Translations under genes and position numbers: made by a program
Part shown: positions 8,033-16,684 of the stretch, piece after piece
How positions within the stretch are numbered: position 1 is the stretch's first letter
How the letters are laid out: every line of letters starts with the position of its first letter
The notes under the pieces: model-generated
What the model was told of the DNA's origin: nothing
Databases searched by the model: none
The model's input: only the letters and a program-made list of their open reading frames with translations
NCBI RefSeq assembly: GCF_003149085.1
Contig: NZ_QGDT01000004.1
Coordinates: 434,001 to 498,000, forward strand
Length of the DNA: 64,000 bases
Reading direction: 5' to 3'
DNA from: Dyadobacter jejuensis
GTDB taxonomy: Bacteria; Bacteroidota; Bacteroidia; Cytophagales; Spirosomataceae

Positions 8033-9562
8033 TTAAAAGAGGTCGTCGTCCGAGTCTTCATCCATATCATAGTCGTCGTCGGGCCCGGAGAACATGCTAC
8101 TGACCAAATCTTGAAACTTGATTCCTTCGTCCATAGATTGTTTTCCAATCAAGGAGAATTCGGCCATGCCGTGAAGTGCAAATTCCATCATAAACAGTCG
8201 GTCCGATTCTTGTACCGAAATACTTAATAGATCTACGAAGTCGTCCAACCCATCGATGGTTCGGAGGCGAGCGGCATATTCCCTGTCGGTCATGTCCATG
8301 GGCATTTCCATGGTATTGCCATTGCTAAACCATTCTACCACTTTGGCATAGGGGTTAATCTTGCTTTTTTTGGCTTTTTCAGGATCCGGGAAATAGGCTA
8401 AAAACTGAGTTCTTAAAGCCTTGCCGATGAGGTTTTGAGCCACGATCACGGGGCCTTCTACCTCGCCTTCGTATACCAGCTCTACCTTTCCACAGATAGC
8501 TGACACCACCCCGTAAATATCAGAAATACGAACCTGGGTCTTGGTTTCGTCATTAAGCAGTGCCCTTCTTTCGGCCGTGCTCAACAGACTTTCGTAGGCC
8601 GAGATGGTTAGTCGGGCCGATACCCCACTTTTAGCATCTACATATTCACTTTCTCTGGCTTCAAAAGCGACCTGCTCAATCAAGATCTTGGAGAGGTCGT
8701 TCACTTCTACCATTTCGGACTGTTGTTCTTTTACAAAGGCCTCTTGTTGGGTAATTTTGAGCCCTACTTCTATGGACTTAGGGTAGTGGGTGACGATCTG
8801 ACTTTCTATCCGATCCTTTAGGGGAGTGACTATACTGCCCCGATTGGTATAATCTTCGGGGTTGGCAGTAAATACAAACTGTATATCCAAAGGTAGGCGG
8901 ATCTTAAAGCCTCGAATCTGGATATCGCCTTCCTGCAAAATATTAAATAGGGCTACCTGTATACGCGCTTGCAAATCAGGTAGTTCGTTAATGACAAATA
9001 TTCCTCTGTGCGATCTTGGGATCAACCCAAAATGTATCACCCTTTCGTCCGAATACGGGAGCTTCAGGGTAGCGGCCTTAATAGGATCGACATCGCCGAT
9101 TAGGTCGGCTACCGACACATCGGGGGTTGCGAGCTTTTCGGTATAGCGCTCGTCCCGGTGCAGCCAAGCAATAGGGGTATCCTCGCCATGCTCCTTCACC
9201 TGGGCCAAGGCATAATAGGAGATTGGGTGCAAGGGGTCGTCGTGAATGTCGGATCCCGCCACATAGGGTACATACTCGTCGAGTAGCTGCACCATCATCC
9301 GGGCAATACGTGTTTTGGCCTGACCCCTTAGTCCTAAGAAATTGATATTATGCATAGAAAGAATGGCTCTTTCTACTTCTGGGATGACCGTCTCCTCATA
9401 GCCCCATATTCCGGGGAAATTATTTTCCTTATTTCGGATCCTTGATATTAAGTTTTGCCGTAACTCTTCCTTTACTGAAATCGTGTAATAACCTGCTTTT
9501 CTTAGTTCGCCGAGCGTGGTTATGGCCAGTCGCTGAGAACTGGTCAGCTGTGAGTATTTCAT
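8033..9562 (-). CDS. MoxR/Mg-chelatase-like AAA+ ATPase with altered Walker motifs
   Basis: 509 residues. The AAA+ core at about 50-300 resembles the Mg-chelatase I subunit/MoxR clade: a GLRGQAKTR P-loop at about 74-82, a Walker-B-like GIFVINELPDL at about 187, a sensor-1-like FVFTANPEDY and the TPLKDRIESQIVTHYP segment that normally carries the arginine finger. The P-loop has Ala in place of the usual Gly before Lys-Thr, and Walker B reads N-E where D-E is normal, so ATP hydrolysis may be weak or altered. The C-terminus is very acidic (DDDYDMDEDSDDDLF). MoxR-type ATPases usually act with a von Willebrand A partner, which is not adjacent here. It lies 15 nt downstream of rny and is probably the last gene of the pheT-zapA-rny unit. 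Confidence 0.75.
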   Translation of the reverse strand: MKYSQLTSSQRLAITTLGELRKAGYYTISVKEELRQNLISRIRNKENNFPGIWGYEETVIPEVERAILSMHNINFLGLRGQAKTRIARMMVQLLDEYVPYVAGSDIHDDPLHPISYYALAQVKEHGEDTPIAWLHRDERYTEKLATPDVSVADLIGDVDPIKAATLKLPYSDERVIHFGLIPRSHRGIFVINELPDLQARIQVALFNILQEGDIQIRGFKIRLPLDIQFVFTANPEDYTNRGSIVTPLKDRIESQIVTHYPKSIEVGLKITQQEAFVKEQQSEMVEVNDLSKILIEQVAFEARESEYVDAKSGVSARLTISAYESLLSTAERRALLNDETKTQVRISDIYGVVSAICGKVELVYEGEVEGPVIVAQNLIGKALRTQFLAYFPDPEKAKKSKINPYAKVVEWFSNGNTMEMPMDMTDREYAARLRTIDGLDDFVDLLSISVQESDRLFMMEFALHGMAEFSLIGKQSMDEGIKFQDLVSSMFSGPDDDYDMDEDSDDDLF

Positions 9563-9577
9563 GTGGGTTGGTTCTAA

Positions 9578-11149
9578 TTAACGTGCATAAGCCACCGAGC
9601 GCATTTCGCGGATGACGGTGATTTTGATTTGGCCGGGATACTGCATTTCTTTTTCGATTTTTTGAGAAATTTCAAAAGAGAGCATGCCTGCTTTTTCATC
9701 GGAAACATTCTCCGAATCGATGATCACTCTGAGTTCCCTTCCGGCTTGTATAGCATAACATTTTTCTACCCCGTCGAAGGCCATCGCCATATTCTCAAGG
9801 TCGCGTAGCCGCTGAATATAGGACTCCATCATTTCGCGGCGTGCCCCTGGGCGAGATCCCGATATGGCATCACAAACCTGGATGATCGGCGACAGCATGC
9901 TGGTCATTTCTATTTCGTCGTGGTGAGCGCCTATAGCGTTGCAGACCTCGTGGTTTTCTTTGTACTTTTTAGCCAATTCCATACCCAGGATAGCATGTGG
10001 AAGGTCCGACTCCTCGGGCCACACTTTTCCGATATCATGGAGTAGACCGGCCCTCTTGGCTAGCTTCGTGTTCAATCCTAGCTCTGAGGCCATGGTAGCA
10101 CAAAGCTTAGCTACCTCACGGGAGTGCTGAAGCAGGTTTTGGCCATAAGATGACCGGAAGCGCATGCGTCCTATCATTTTCACGAGTTCGGGGTGTAGGC
10201 CATGGATTCCTAAATCGATAACGGTACGCTCGCCGATTTCAACGATTTCATCGTCGATGTTTTTACGTGTTTTGGCTACCACTTCCTCTATACGGGCGGG
10301 GTGAATACGGCCATCCTGAACCAGACGGTGGAGAGAGAGCCGGGCGATCTCCCTTCTTACAGGGTCGAAGCCTGATATTACGATGGCCTCTGGGGTATCG
10401 TCGACGATAATCTCCACACCCGTGGCCGCTTCCAAGGCGCGGATATTGCGACCTTCTCTACCTATTATTTTTCCTTTGATGTCGTCGTTTTCGATATTAA
10501 ATACCGAAACACAGTTTTCTATGGCATGCTCCGCGGCTGTGCGTTGAATGGTTTCGATCACGATTTTCTTGGCTTCCTTGGTGGCCGTCAGGCGTGCCTC
10601 TTCCATAGCACTTTTTACGTACGATCCGGCTCTGGTGTCGGCTTCGGCCTTTAAGGCATCTACAAGCTGTTCCCTGGCCTGATCGGCGGTAAGGTTAGCG
10701 ATTTTTTCTAGCTGCGAAACCTGCTGTTGCAAAAGTTTTTCGGCCTCTTCTTTTTTCTTGCTAGCTACTTCTAACTGTTGGCTCAGGCCGTTTTTAAGCG
10801 ATTCTAGCTCGTTTTCCCGCTTCTTATTTTGCTCAATCGTTTGGTTGAGGTTCTGTTCCCGTTGCTTGAGTTTTTGCTCATTCGACTGCAGGATATTCCT
10901 TTTTTTGTTGGCTTCTTCCTCAAACTCACCCTTCAATCGCAGGTACTTCTCTTTGGCTTCTAAGATGCGGTCTTTCTTAATATTGTCGGCGGCGGCTTCG
11001 GCATTTCGGATAATATCGGCGGCCTTATCGGTCGCTTCTTTCTCCAAGTGGTCAAAGGACTTCTTGAATATGTATTTACCCGCCATAATACCCACGCCGA
11101 CGGCGATGATAACGGATAGTAATAGAATGAAAATAATTGAACTTGACAT
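9578..11149 (-). CDS. rny: ribonuclease Y
   Basis: 523 residues, full length. There is one N-terminal transmembrane segment (about 4-24), a long coiled coil (about 30-175), a KH RNA-binding domain (about 205-270, [12 protein letters not shown]) and an HD phosphodiesterase domain with the His-Asp pair in LLHDIGKVW at about 367-375 and downstream HHDE. RNase Y is a membrane-anchored endoribonuclease that starts mRNA decay. It lies downstream of zapA with a 146-nt spacer that may encode a small RNA, and 15 nt upstream of the AAA ATPase gene. The link zapA-rny is common in Bacteroidota. Confidence 0.96.
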   Translation of the reverse strand: MSSSIIFILLLSVIIAVGVGIMAGKYIFKKSFDHLEKEATDKAADIIRNAEAAADNIKKDRILEAKEKYLRLKGEFEEEANKKRNILQSNEQKLKQREQNLNQTIEQNKKRENELESLKNGLSQQLEVASKKKEEAEKLLQQQVSQLEKIANLTADQAREQLVDALKAEADTRAGSYVKSAMEEARLTATKEAKKIVIETIQRTAAEHAIENCVSVFNIENDDIKGKIIGREGRNIRALEAATGVEIIVDDTPEAIVISGFDPVRREIARLSLHRLVQDGRIHPARIEEVVAKTRKNIDDEIVEIGERTVIDLGIHGLHPELVKMIGRMRFRSSYGQNLLQHSREVAKLCATMASELGLNTKLAKRAGLLHDIGKVWPEESDLPHAILGMELAKKYKENHEVCNAIGAHHDEIEMTSMLSPIIQVCDAISGSRPGARREMMESYIQRLRDLENMAMAFDGVEKCYAIQAGRELRVIIDSENVSDEKAGMLSFEISQKIEKEMQYPGQIKITVIREMRSVAYAR

Positions 11150-11156
11150 TTTAAAT

Positions 11157-11247
11157 AGTGTTTACAAATAGTTGGGATAAACCGACTAGAAGCCTATTCA
11201 TGTCGAGCTGAAGGAGCTATTGAACCAAGAAGAGAATTGTTTAGACT
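11157..11247 (-). ncRNA. possible 6S-like RNA (ssrS) between zapA and rny
   Basis: The 146-nt zapA-rny gap is unusually long for this otherwise tight unit. On the minus strand its ends can pair with interruptions: AGT and ACAA near 11247-11238 with TTGT and ACT near 11165-11157, and an inner TTGG with CCAA. This leaves a large internal open region, the general shape of a 6S RNA. From memory, 6S RNA is often annotated next to zapA, including in Bacteroidota; that is the main support. No covariance search could be run, so this is tentative; it could simply be the rny leader. Confidence 0.3.
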
Positions 11248-11295
11248 AAAAATATCTTAGCATTCGTGGATATTATATTACTACAAAATCAAATA

Positions 11296-11607
11296 TTAAC
11301 TTTCAATGGCGCTGGTAACTGTCTCTTCTATGCGCTCCATTCGTCCTTGAAAGGCCTCTGTAAGGCCGTCCATTTCTTCACGCATGCGCTGTAGGGCTAC
11401 CAAGCATTCTATTGCCGTTAATCCAATTGCCTCGATATCATCATATCCGTTTTTCTTTGATTTATGCTGTTCTACACGTTCTATGAATACCTCGTAACCT
11501 TCACGATAATAGCGTTCTTGGTCCGCTGGGACACTCAATTTGAAGCCTTTATCCATGAATTTGATAAAAACAGAAACATCCGGATTTGAAATGCTGTTCT
11601 TTTTCAT
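11296..11607 (-). CDS. zapA: cell division protein ZapA
   Basis: 103 residues, typical length. The N-terminal beta-rich part (SVFIKFMDKGFKLSVPADQERYYREG) is followed by a C-terminal helix suited to coiled-coil dimerisation (DGLTEAFQGRMERIEETV). ZapA binds FtsZ and bundles its filaments at the division ring. The start ATG overlaps the stop of the upstream coiled-coil gene (ATGA), so the two are translationally coupled. The position between a small coiled-coil gene and rny is usual for the phylum. Confidence 0.85.
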   Translation of the reverse strand: MKKNSISNPDVSVFIKFMDKGFKLSVPADQERYYREGYEVFIERVEQHKSKKNGYDDIEAIGLTAIECLVALQRMREEMDGLTEAFQGRMERIEETVTSAIES

Positions 11608-11957
11608 AAGGTATCTTCAAGCATTAATATGCACTTATCTATCTCTTCAATATATTGTTCAACCGTTGCTTTCAGTTCGGCCATGCCGGCTGTTGGTGTC
11701 AGTTTACTAGTGACAATTTTAGCGAAACTTTTAGACTTATTAAAGTCTTTTTCTAAACTACTGTATTTTTTCTTTAAATTTTTAGTTTCTTCTTGTAGTT
11801 TCTGATTTGATTTCTTTAGCTCTGCATTTTCACGTTGTAGCTCATGTACCGTCCAATCAAGGGTCTCTTTGATGTTGATTAAGATGGCCAGTTTCTTTTC
11901 AAATTCTGACAATTTCTGCTCCAGAATACGTGGATGATTGGGCTCCATAAGGTACAT
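11604..11957 (-). CDS. small coiled-coil protein, ZapB-like candidate
   Basis: 117 residues that are almost entirely heptad-rich coiled coil (LEQKLSEFEKKLAIL ... ELQRENAELKKSNQKLQEE), with no signal peptide or membrane segment. The frame begins MYLMEPN; either methionine could be the start. It sits between pheT (78 nt upstream) and zapA (4-nt ATGA overlap). The coupling to zapA suggests a partner in FtsZ-ring organisation comparable to ZapB, but this is inferred from context and coiled-coil content only. Confidence 0.65.
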   Translation of the reverse strand: MYLMEPNHPRILEQKLSEFEKKLAILINIKETLDWTVHELQRENAELKKSNQKLQEETKNLKKKYSSLEKDFNKSKSFAKIVTSKLTPTAGMAELKATVEQYIEEIDKCILMLEDTL

Positions 11958-12034
11958 TTTTATTTTACATGGCGCTCAAAGGGTTCTCCAAATAAAACTC
12001 AAGATACATACGAAAAAATGCAGCTTAGCAATGG

Positions 12035-14449
12035 TTACTTTCTAATGGTGGCCTGTAGCTCTTTTTCAAAGGTAGTGATAAAACGTTGCATCGTCTTTTC
12101 TATTACCTTATCGGTCAGCGTTTGTTTTTCGTCTTGTAGTATAAAGCTCAAGGAATAGGATTTTTTACCCCCTAAGTTTTCTCCTTCATAAACGTCGAAC
12201 ACGTTCACCGATCTAAGCAACTGCTTTTCTGTTTTGCGTGCCAACTGATTTAACTGTTGGAAGGTAACTTGCTTGTCGACCACTACCGACAAGTCGCGCC
12301 GTACCTCTGGGAATTTGACTACCTCTTGGAAGGCGACCATGCCGTCGTATTGCTTAAACAGCAAGTCCCAGTCGAACTCCGCCATGAAAACGGGAACTTT
12401 TACATCTACCAATTTGTGGATGGCCGGTTTAAGCAACCCAAATGAAACGAGGGGCTTTTTGTTGAGCGTGTAAGTGAGACCATAGCTGAATATATTGGGG
12501 TCGGCGGGAGTTTGCTCCAATTGTTTCACTTTCATTACTGCCAATACCTGGCTTACCATACCCGAGAGGTCATGAAATACCACGTCTCTGGATTTTTCTA
12601 TCCATGTTTCTTCCCCTGCATGGCCGGTAAGGAATAGGCTGAGTTGTTCTTTTTCAGAATATTTTTCTCCTTTCTGGAAATATATCTTCCCGAATTCAAA
12701 AAGTTTAAGGTCTTTTTGTCGACGGTTTACGTTATGCGCTATGACTTCCAAGCCCGAAAAGAGGAGGGTCTGACGCATTACCGACAGGTCCACGCTCAGG
12801 TAGTTTAGTATATTTACAGGCTCTCCAGGCATACTTTCGGCTATCGACGCCTGCCATTCGGGCTTAGTGAGCGAATTGTTGATAGTCTCTATATACCCCT
12901 TAGCAGCGAGTTGTTCGGCAATTCTAAGTTTAAGCTTTTCAGGATCGTTGGTGGGGAATTCCGAAATAAAGCTGGAGCTCAAGGCGTCGGAAAGTTCCAC
13001 CTGGTCGAAGCCATATATCCGGAGAATCTCTTCGATGATATCGGCTTCCCTCTGAACGTCCACTCTATAAGGAGGTACTATAGCCGTAAAGCCAAGCTCT
13101 GTGGTATCGGCCACGGTAATGTCTAGTCCTTCTAGAATGTCCAAAATTGTTTGCTTTCCTAGTTCTTTGCCAATCAGGCGGTCTATATGCCGGTACAATA
13201 CAGGAATCCGGAAGTCCATGATGGGATGGGGGTAAAGATCGGTAATTTCCGAAGATACTTCGCCACCCGCCACCTCTATCAGGAGCATAGCCGCCCTTTT
13301 TAGGGCAAAAATCGGCATGTTAGGGTCTGTTCCTCTTTCGAAACGGAAAGAAGAGTCTGTTTTTAAACTATGATTCTGGGCCGTCTTCCGCACCGAAATA
13401 GGGGAGAAATAAGCGGATTCCAGAAAGATATCGGTAGTGCTTTCGGTCACGCCCGACTCTAGTCCGCCAAATACCCCGGCTATGCACATAGGCTCCGATT
13501 GGTTGCAGATCATCAGGTCGGTGGCCGCTAGCTTACGTTCTTGCTCGTCGAGGGTCGTAAAACGGGTTCCTTCCGACAAGGTTTTTACGATGATCTCGTT
13601 GCCGGTCACCTTGGCCAGGTCGAAAGCGTGTAGGGGTTGGCCAAGTTCATGAAGAACAAAGTTGGTAACATCCACTACATTATTAATATTCCTTACCCCA
13701 ATGGTCTGTAAGCGTTGGCGTAGCCATTCAGGTGATTCACCCACTTTCAGCCCTTTTATCGTCAGGCCAGCATAGCGCGGACAGGCCTCTTCGTTTTCTA
13801 CACGGACGGCCACTGGGGCGTCGGTGCGTGCTATAGTGAAGTTTTCGATATTGGGAAGGGTCAAAGGCTTGTTTAAGGCCGCCTTCAGGTCTCGTGCCAC
13901 TCCTAGGTGAGAGGCTGCGTCAGCACGGTTAGGAGTGAGTCCTATTTCTATCTGAAAATCGGAGCTAATACTCAAATAGGTAGAAGCAGGAGTGCCCACT
14001 TCTACTTCTTCGGGTAGTACCAGGATGCCGTCGTGCGACTGGCCCAAGCCGAGTTCATCTTCGGCACAAATCATCCCCTCGGATACTTCCCCACGAATTT
14101 TTGATTTTTTAATGACCAATGGCGTCTCACTGCCCGAAGGATAGAGTTCGGCGCCTATGGTGGCTACGAGTACTTTTTGTCCGGCAGCTACATTGGGAGC
14201 CCCACATACGATCGATAAGGGGGATCCTTGGCCCGTGTCGACGGTGGTAAGCTTCAGTCTATCGGCCTGTGGGTGTTTTACACATGTGAGCACCTGTCCG
14301 ACGACTACATTCTTAAGTCCTCCTTTTATAGACTCTATCTCCTCGATGCCCTCCACTTCCAATCCTGCAGAAGTCAATATTTTACTTATTTCCTCTGGTG
14401 ACTCTTTAAAATCAACGAACTCCTGTAACCACTTATATGAGATTTTCAT
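12035..14449 (-). CDS. pheT: phenylalanine--tRNA ligase beta subunit
   Basis: 804 residues, standard length. In order: an N-terminal tRNA-binding OB domain (about 40-150, VVVGQVLTCVKHPQADRLKL), B3/B4 editing domain (about 215-380), B5 domain (about 405-475), the catalytic-core-like region, and the C-terminal FDX-ACB anticodon-binding domain (about 710-803, FPEVRRDLSVVVD). With PheS it forms the alpha2beta2 enzyme that charges tRNA-Phe and edits mischarged Tyr. pheS is not adjacent. It is probably the first gene of the unit running through zapA to rny. A perfect TAnnTTTG box lies about 120 nt upstream. Confidence 0.97.
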   Translation of the reverse strand: MKISYKWLQEFVDFKESPEEISKILTSAGLEVEGIEEIESIKGGLKNVVVGQVLTCVKHPQADRLKLTTVDTGQGSPLSIVCGAPNVAAGQKVLVATIGAELYPSGSETPLVIKKSKIRGEVSEGMICAEDELGLGQSHDGILVLPEEVEVGTPASTYLSISSDFQIEIGLTPNRADAASHLGVARDLKAALNKPLTLPNIENFTIARTDAPVAVRVENEEACPRYAGLTIKGLKVGESPEWLRQRLQTIGVRNINNVVDVTNFVLHELGQPLHAFDLAKVTGNEIIVKTLSEGTRFTTLDEQERKLAATDLMICNQSEPMCIAGVFGGLESGVTESTTDIFLESAYFSPISVRKTAQNHSLKTDSSFRFERGTDPNMPIFALKRAAMLLIEVAGGEVSSEITDLYPHPIMDFRIPVLYRHIDRLIGKELGKQTILDILEGLDITVADTTELGFTAIVPPYRVDVQREADIIEEILRIYGFDQVELSDALSSSFISEFPTNDPEKLKLRIAEQLAAKGYIETINNSLTKPEWQASIAESMPGEPVNILNYLSVDLSVMRQTLLFSGLEVIAHNVNRRQKDLKLFEFGKIYFQKGEKYSEKEQLSLFLTGHAGEETWIEKSRDVVFHDLSGMVSQVLAVMKVKQLEQTPADPNIFSYGLTYTLNKKPLVSFGLLKPAIHKLVDVKVPVFMAEFDWDLLFKQYDGMVAFQEVVKFPEVRRDLSVVVDKQVTFQQLNQLARKTEKQLLRSVNVFDVYEGENLGGKKSYSLSFILQDEKQTLTDKVIEKTMQRFITTFEKELQATIRK

Positions 14450-14565
14450 GCATTTTTAATTCTAAATCATAGACATCCTGGGTGCTTGGATCTGACTCGA
14501 AAACAGACGCTACACGATGTCATTAATTATTTGGATAAACTTATTTTAGTGACACTTTATTCTTG

Positions 14566-14573
14566 CAAATTTA
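14566..14573 (-). promoter_or_regulatory. putative -7 element upstream of pheT
   Basis: TAAATTTG on the minus strand (14573 to 14566) matches TAnnTTTG perfectly, about 117 nt upstream of the pheT start. No clear TTG is found at the expected -33 distance, so confidence is moderate at best. Confidence 0.35.
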
Positions 14574-14652
14574 GCTATTCTGACCATAAACTGGTACTGA
14601 CTCGCATCGATTGTTTTGCATAGATTCACCAACGGCAATGCGTTTGGCATTA

Positions 14653-15309
14653 CTAGTGCATCGCTTCTTCGTATTGTTCCCCGGCAAAAATGGCCACTGG
14701 CAGGGTGTTCTCTTTTGGAGGAACGGGGCAGGCGAAGCTCTCCTGATAGGCACAATAAGGATTGTAGGCCTCATTGAAATCGATGGTGAGTACATTATTT
14801 TGTAGATTCGATAAGGGGTAATCGAGGTAGCGGCCACCACCGTAACTCTCCTTGCCACTGGTTTCATCTCTGAAGAGGATAGATAAGCTCCCTTCGTTTT
14901 TCAGTATCATCAGTTTTAATGGTTGGCCATTGATGGTGAAGTTAGCCATTCCAAAGCGTTCATAATTATCTTCAGTACCGTCGGTATAGCGCACCTTGAG
15001 GGTCCGATCATCGCCAGTATAAGGAACTACATTGGCTTTTACCCGGTATTCGGGATTGACCTTAAAGTAATGTAGGCCGTGAAAAGCCGCTTTGTCGGCG
15101 ATAGGGGAGTCGTCGCCATCTCTAAAAAGTTCGTCTTTTTCAGCTCTTTTTTTCATTATCTGATCAACGTAGGCCTGGGGGTTGGTCGCTAAAAGTTCGT
15201 CCATAGAGTCGCCAGAGGTCCTTCCTGTAAAATTTTCAACGAAAAAATAGGCCAGTATGGCGAGCACCATGGCCACAGTGCTGTATCGGATCAGTTTATT
15301 CTTAAACAT
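14653..15309 (-). CDS. DUF1684 domain-containing protein
   Basis: 218 residues with one N-terminal hydrophobic segment (YSTVAMVLAILAYFFV), so probably membrane-anchored or exported. The DUF1684 pattern is clear: Glu/Arg-rich QIMKKRAEKDELFRD, HYFKVNPEYRVKA, then GRYLDYP and the C-terminal DFNEAYNPYCAY...CPVPPKENTLPVAIFAGE. The family is widespread and probably has a beta-barrel-like fold; its biochemical role is unknown. It is upstream of and in the same direction as pheT, but 200 nt away, so probably a separate transcript. Confidence 0.85.
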   Translation of the reverse strand: MFKNKLIRYSTVAMVLAILAYFFVENFTGRTSGDSMDELLATNPQAYVDQIMKKRAEKDELFRDGDDSPIADKAAFHGLHYFKVNPEYRVKANVVPYTGDDRTLKVRYTDGTEDNYERFGMANFTINGQPLKLMILKNEGSLSILFRDETSGKESYGGGRYLDYPLSNLQNNVLTIDFNEAYNPYCAYQESFACPVPPKENTLPVAIFAGEQYEEAMH

Positions 15310-15398
15310 ATTAATGGAATTATTCGCTATTTTTATGCAAACTTACATTTCAAATCTAGGTTTGAGAAGCAATAGAAAATTTATTTACATATTTGTTC

Positions 15399-15406
15399 TA
15401 ATTTTG
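15399..15406 (+). promoter_or_regulatory. putative -7 element upstream of the response regulator
   Basis: TAATTTTG matches TAnnTTTG perfectly, about 90 nt before the response-regulator ATG. The -33 TTG is not clear. Confidence 0.3.
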
Positions 15407-15495
15407 AGATCATACCGCCAAGGATTTGGGTTGTTGATTGAAAAATCTTTAAATTGTCCTGGCAAATTTTTAAAAACCAATACCTGATTCATCAT

Positions 15496-15873
15496 ATGTC
15501 CTACACAAAACGAGTACTCATTGCCGAAGACAGTTCAGTAATTCAAAACCTGGCAAGGAAGATTCTTGAATTCCAACACTACGAAATAACCTCCGTAAAA
15601 AATGGCGAGCAGGTGATTAAGCTGCTTGAAAAGGAAGATTTTGACATTATCCTTTTGGATATCAACATGCCGATTATGGATGGTATGGAATGTGCACGGA
15701 CCATTCGTGGATTTTCTGATGCCAAAAAGGCCAAAACTCCTATAGTTGCTATTACCGGAAATGCAAAAAACTACTCAGAAGAAGACTTTAAAGAGGCTGG
15801 CTTCGACGACGCCCTAATGAAACCGCTTAACTTCGATCGTTTGGTAGAAGTGGTAGCACATCTGACAGAATAG
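15496..15873 (+). CDS. stand-alone response regulator (CheY-like receiver)
   Basis: 125 residues from the ATG at 15496; the frame is open to 15454 but the receiver fold starts at MSYTKRVLIAEDSSV. A single receiver domain: acidic pocket residues Glu-Asp in LIAEDSS, the phospho-acceptor Asp in IILLDINMPIMDG at about 53, conserved Thr in AITGNAKN at about 85, and Lys in ALMKPLNF at about 107. No output domain, so it should act by protein-protein interaction or as a phosphorelay intermediate. No histidine kinase is adjacent. A strong Shine-Dalgarno-like AGGGAGGAG separates it from the next gene. Confidence 0.9.
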   Translation: MSYTKRVLIAEDSSVIQNLARKILEFQHYEITSVKNGEQVIKLLEKEDFDIILLDINMPIMDGMECARTIRGFSDAKKAKTPIVAITGNAKNYSEEDFKEAGFDDALMKPLNFDRLVEVVAHLTE

Positions 15874-15887
15874 GGAGGAGCAATTGC

Positions 15888-16649
15888 ATGAAGATTACCT
15901 TATTAGGAACAGGCACTTCGCAGGGGATACCCGTTATCGCCTGCGAGTGCCCTGTATGTCAATCGGAGGACCCGCGCGATAAAAGGCTTCGCGTTTCGGT
16001 ATGGATCGAACACCAAGGCAAGTCGCTGGTGATCGATACAGGCCCCGACTTCCGGACACAAATGCTGCGGGCAGGAGTGAAGCGGCTGGACGCTATCCTT
16101 TTTACACACCCCCACAAGGATCATACCGCTGGCCTCGACGACGCCCGCGCCTTTAACCACCTCCAGGGAATGGATATCCCTTTATACGGAAGGGATTGTG
16201 TTTTGGAGCAGATTAGGACGGAGTTCGCCTATGCTTTTTCTGAATATCGATATCCCGGCGTCCCGCAGTTTGAAATGCATCCTATCCAAAATCATCCCTT
16301 TGCTATCGGAGAGCTGACGATCACCCCGATCGATGTACTGCATCATAAACTTCCCGTTTTTGGATTTAGGATTGGTGACTTTACGTATATCACCGATGTT
16401 AACTACATTTCGGAGCAAGAACAACAGAAAATAAAGGGTACCAAAGTGCTGGTACTCGATACCTTACAAAAGCAACCTCATTTATCACATTTTACGCTAG
16501 CTCAGTCCTTGGCCTTGGTAGAGAAACTCTCCATCCCCCAGGTATATCTTACCCATATGAGCCATAAACTGGGAAAGCATGCCGAGGTGGAGCAAGAGCT
16601 CCCACCAAACGTTCGCTTGGGTTATGATGGGCTGGTTATAGCGCTTTAG
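15888..16649 (+). CDS. MBL-fold metallo-hydrolase (PhnP-like)
   Basis: 253 residues. The metallo-beta-lactamase fold begins MKITLLGTGTSQGIPV and has CECPVCQSEDPRDKR, a Cys-containing segment as in PhnP-type cyclic phosphodiesterases that bind a structural zinc. The metal motif is HPHKDHTAGLDD (HxHxDH), with later DVLHHKLPVFGFRI, an Asp in TYITDVN and the HxxH-like LTHMSH. It is probably a phosphodiesterase of small molecules; substrate unknown. The gene starts 14 nt after the response regulator and is likely co-transcribed. Confidence 0.87.
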   Translation: MKITLLGTGTSQGIPVIACECPVCQSEDPRDKRLRVSVWIEHQGKSLVIDTGPDFRTQMLRAGVKRLDAILFTHPHKDHTAGLDDARAFNHLQGMDIPLYGRDCVLEQIRTEFAYAFSEYRYPGVPQFEMHPIQNHPFAIGELTITPIDVLHHKLPVFGFRIGDFTYITDVNYISEQEQQKIKGTKVLVLDTLQKQPHLSHFTLAQSLALVEKLSIPQVYLTHMSHKLGKHAEVEQELPPNVRLGYDGLVIAL

Positions 16650-16684
16650 CCCTTATTTTATAGGCCAAAGTGCTATACCGTTTC

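Noticed and set aside
10758-11171. 137-codon plus-strand ORF rich in Ser/Phe
   Set aside because: Antisense to the coiled-coil part of rny; composition is a mirror of Glu/Lys-rich codons.
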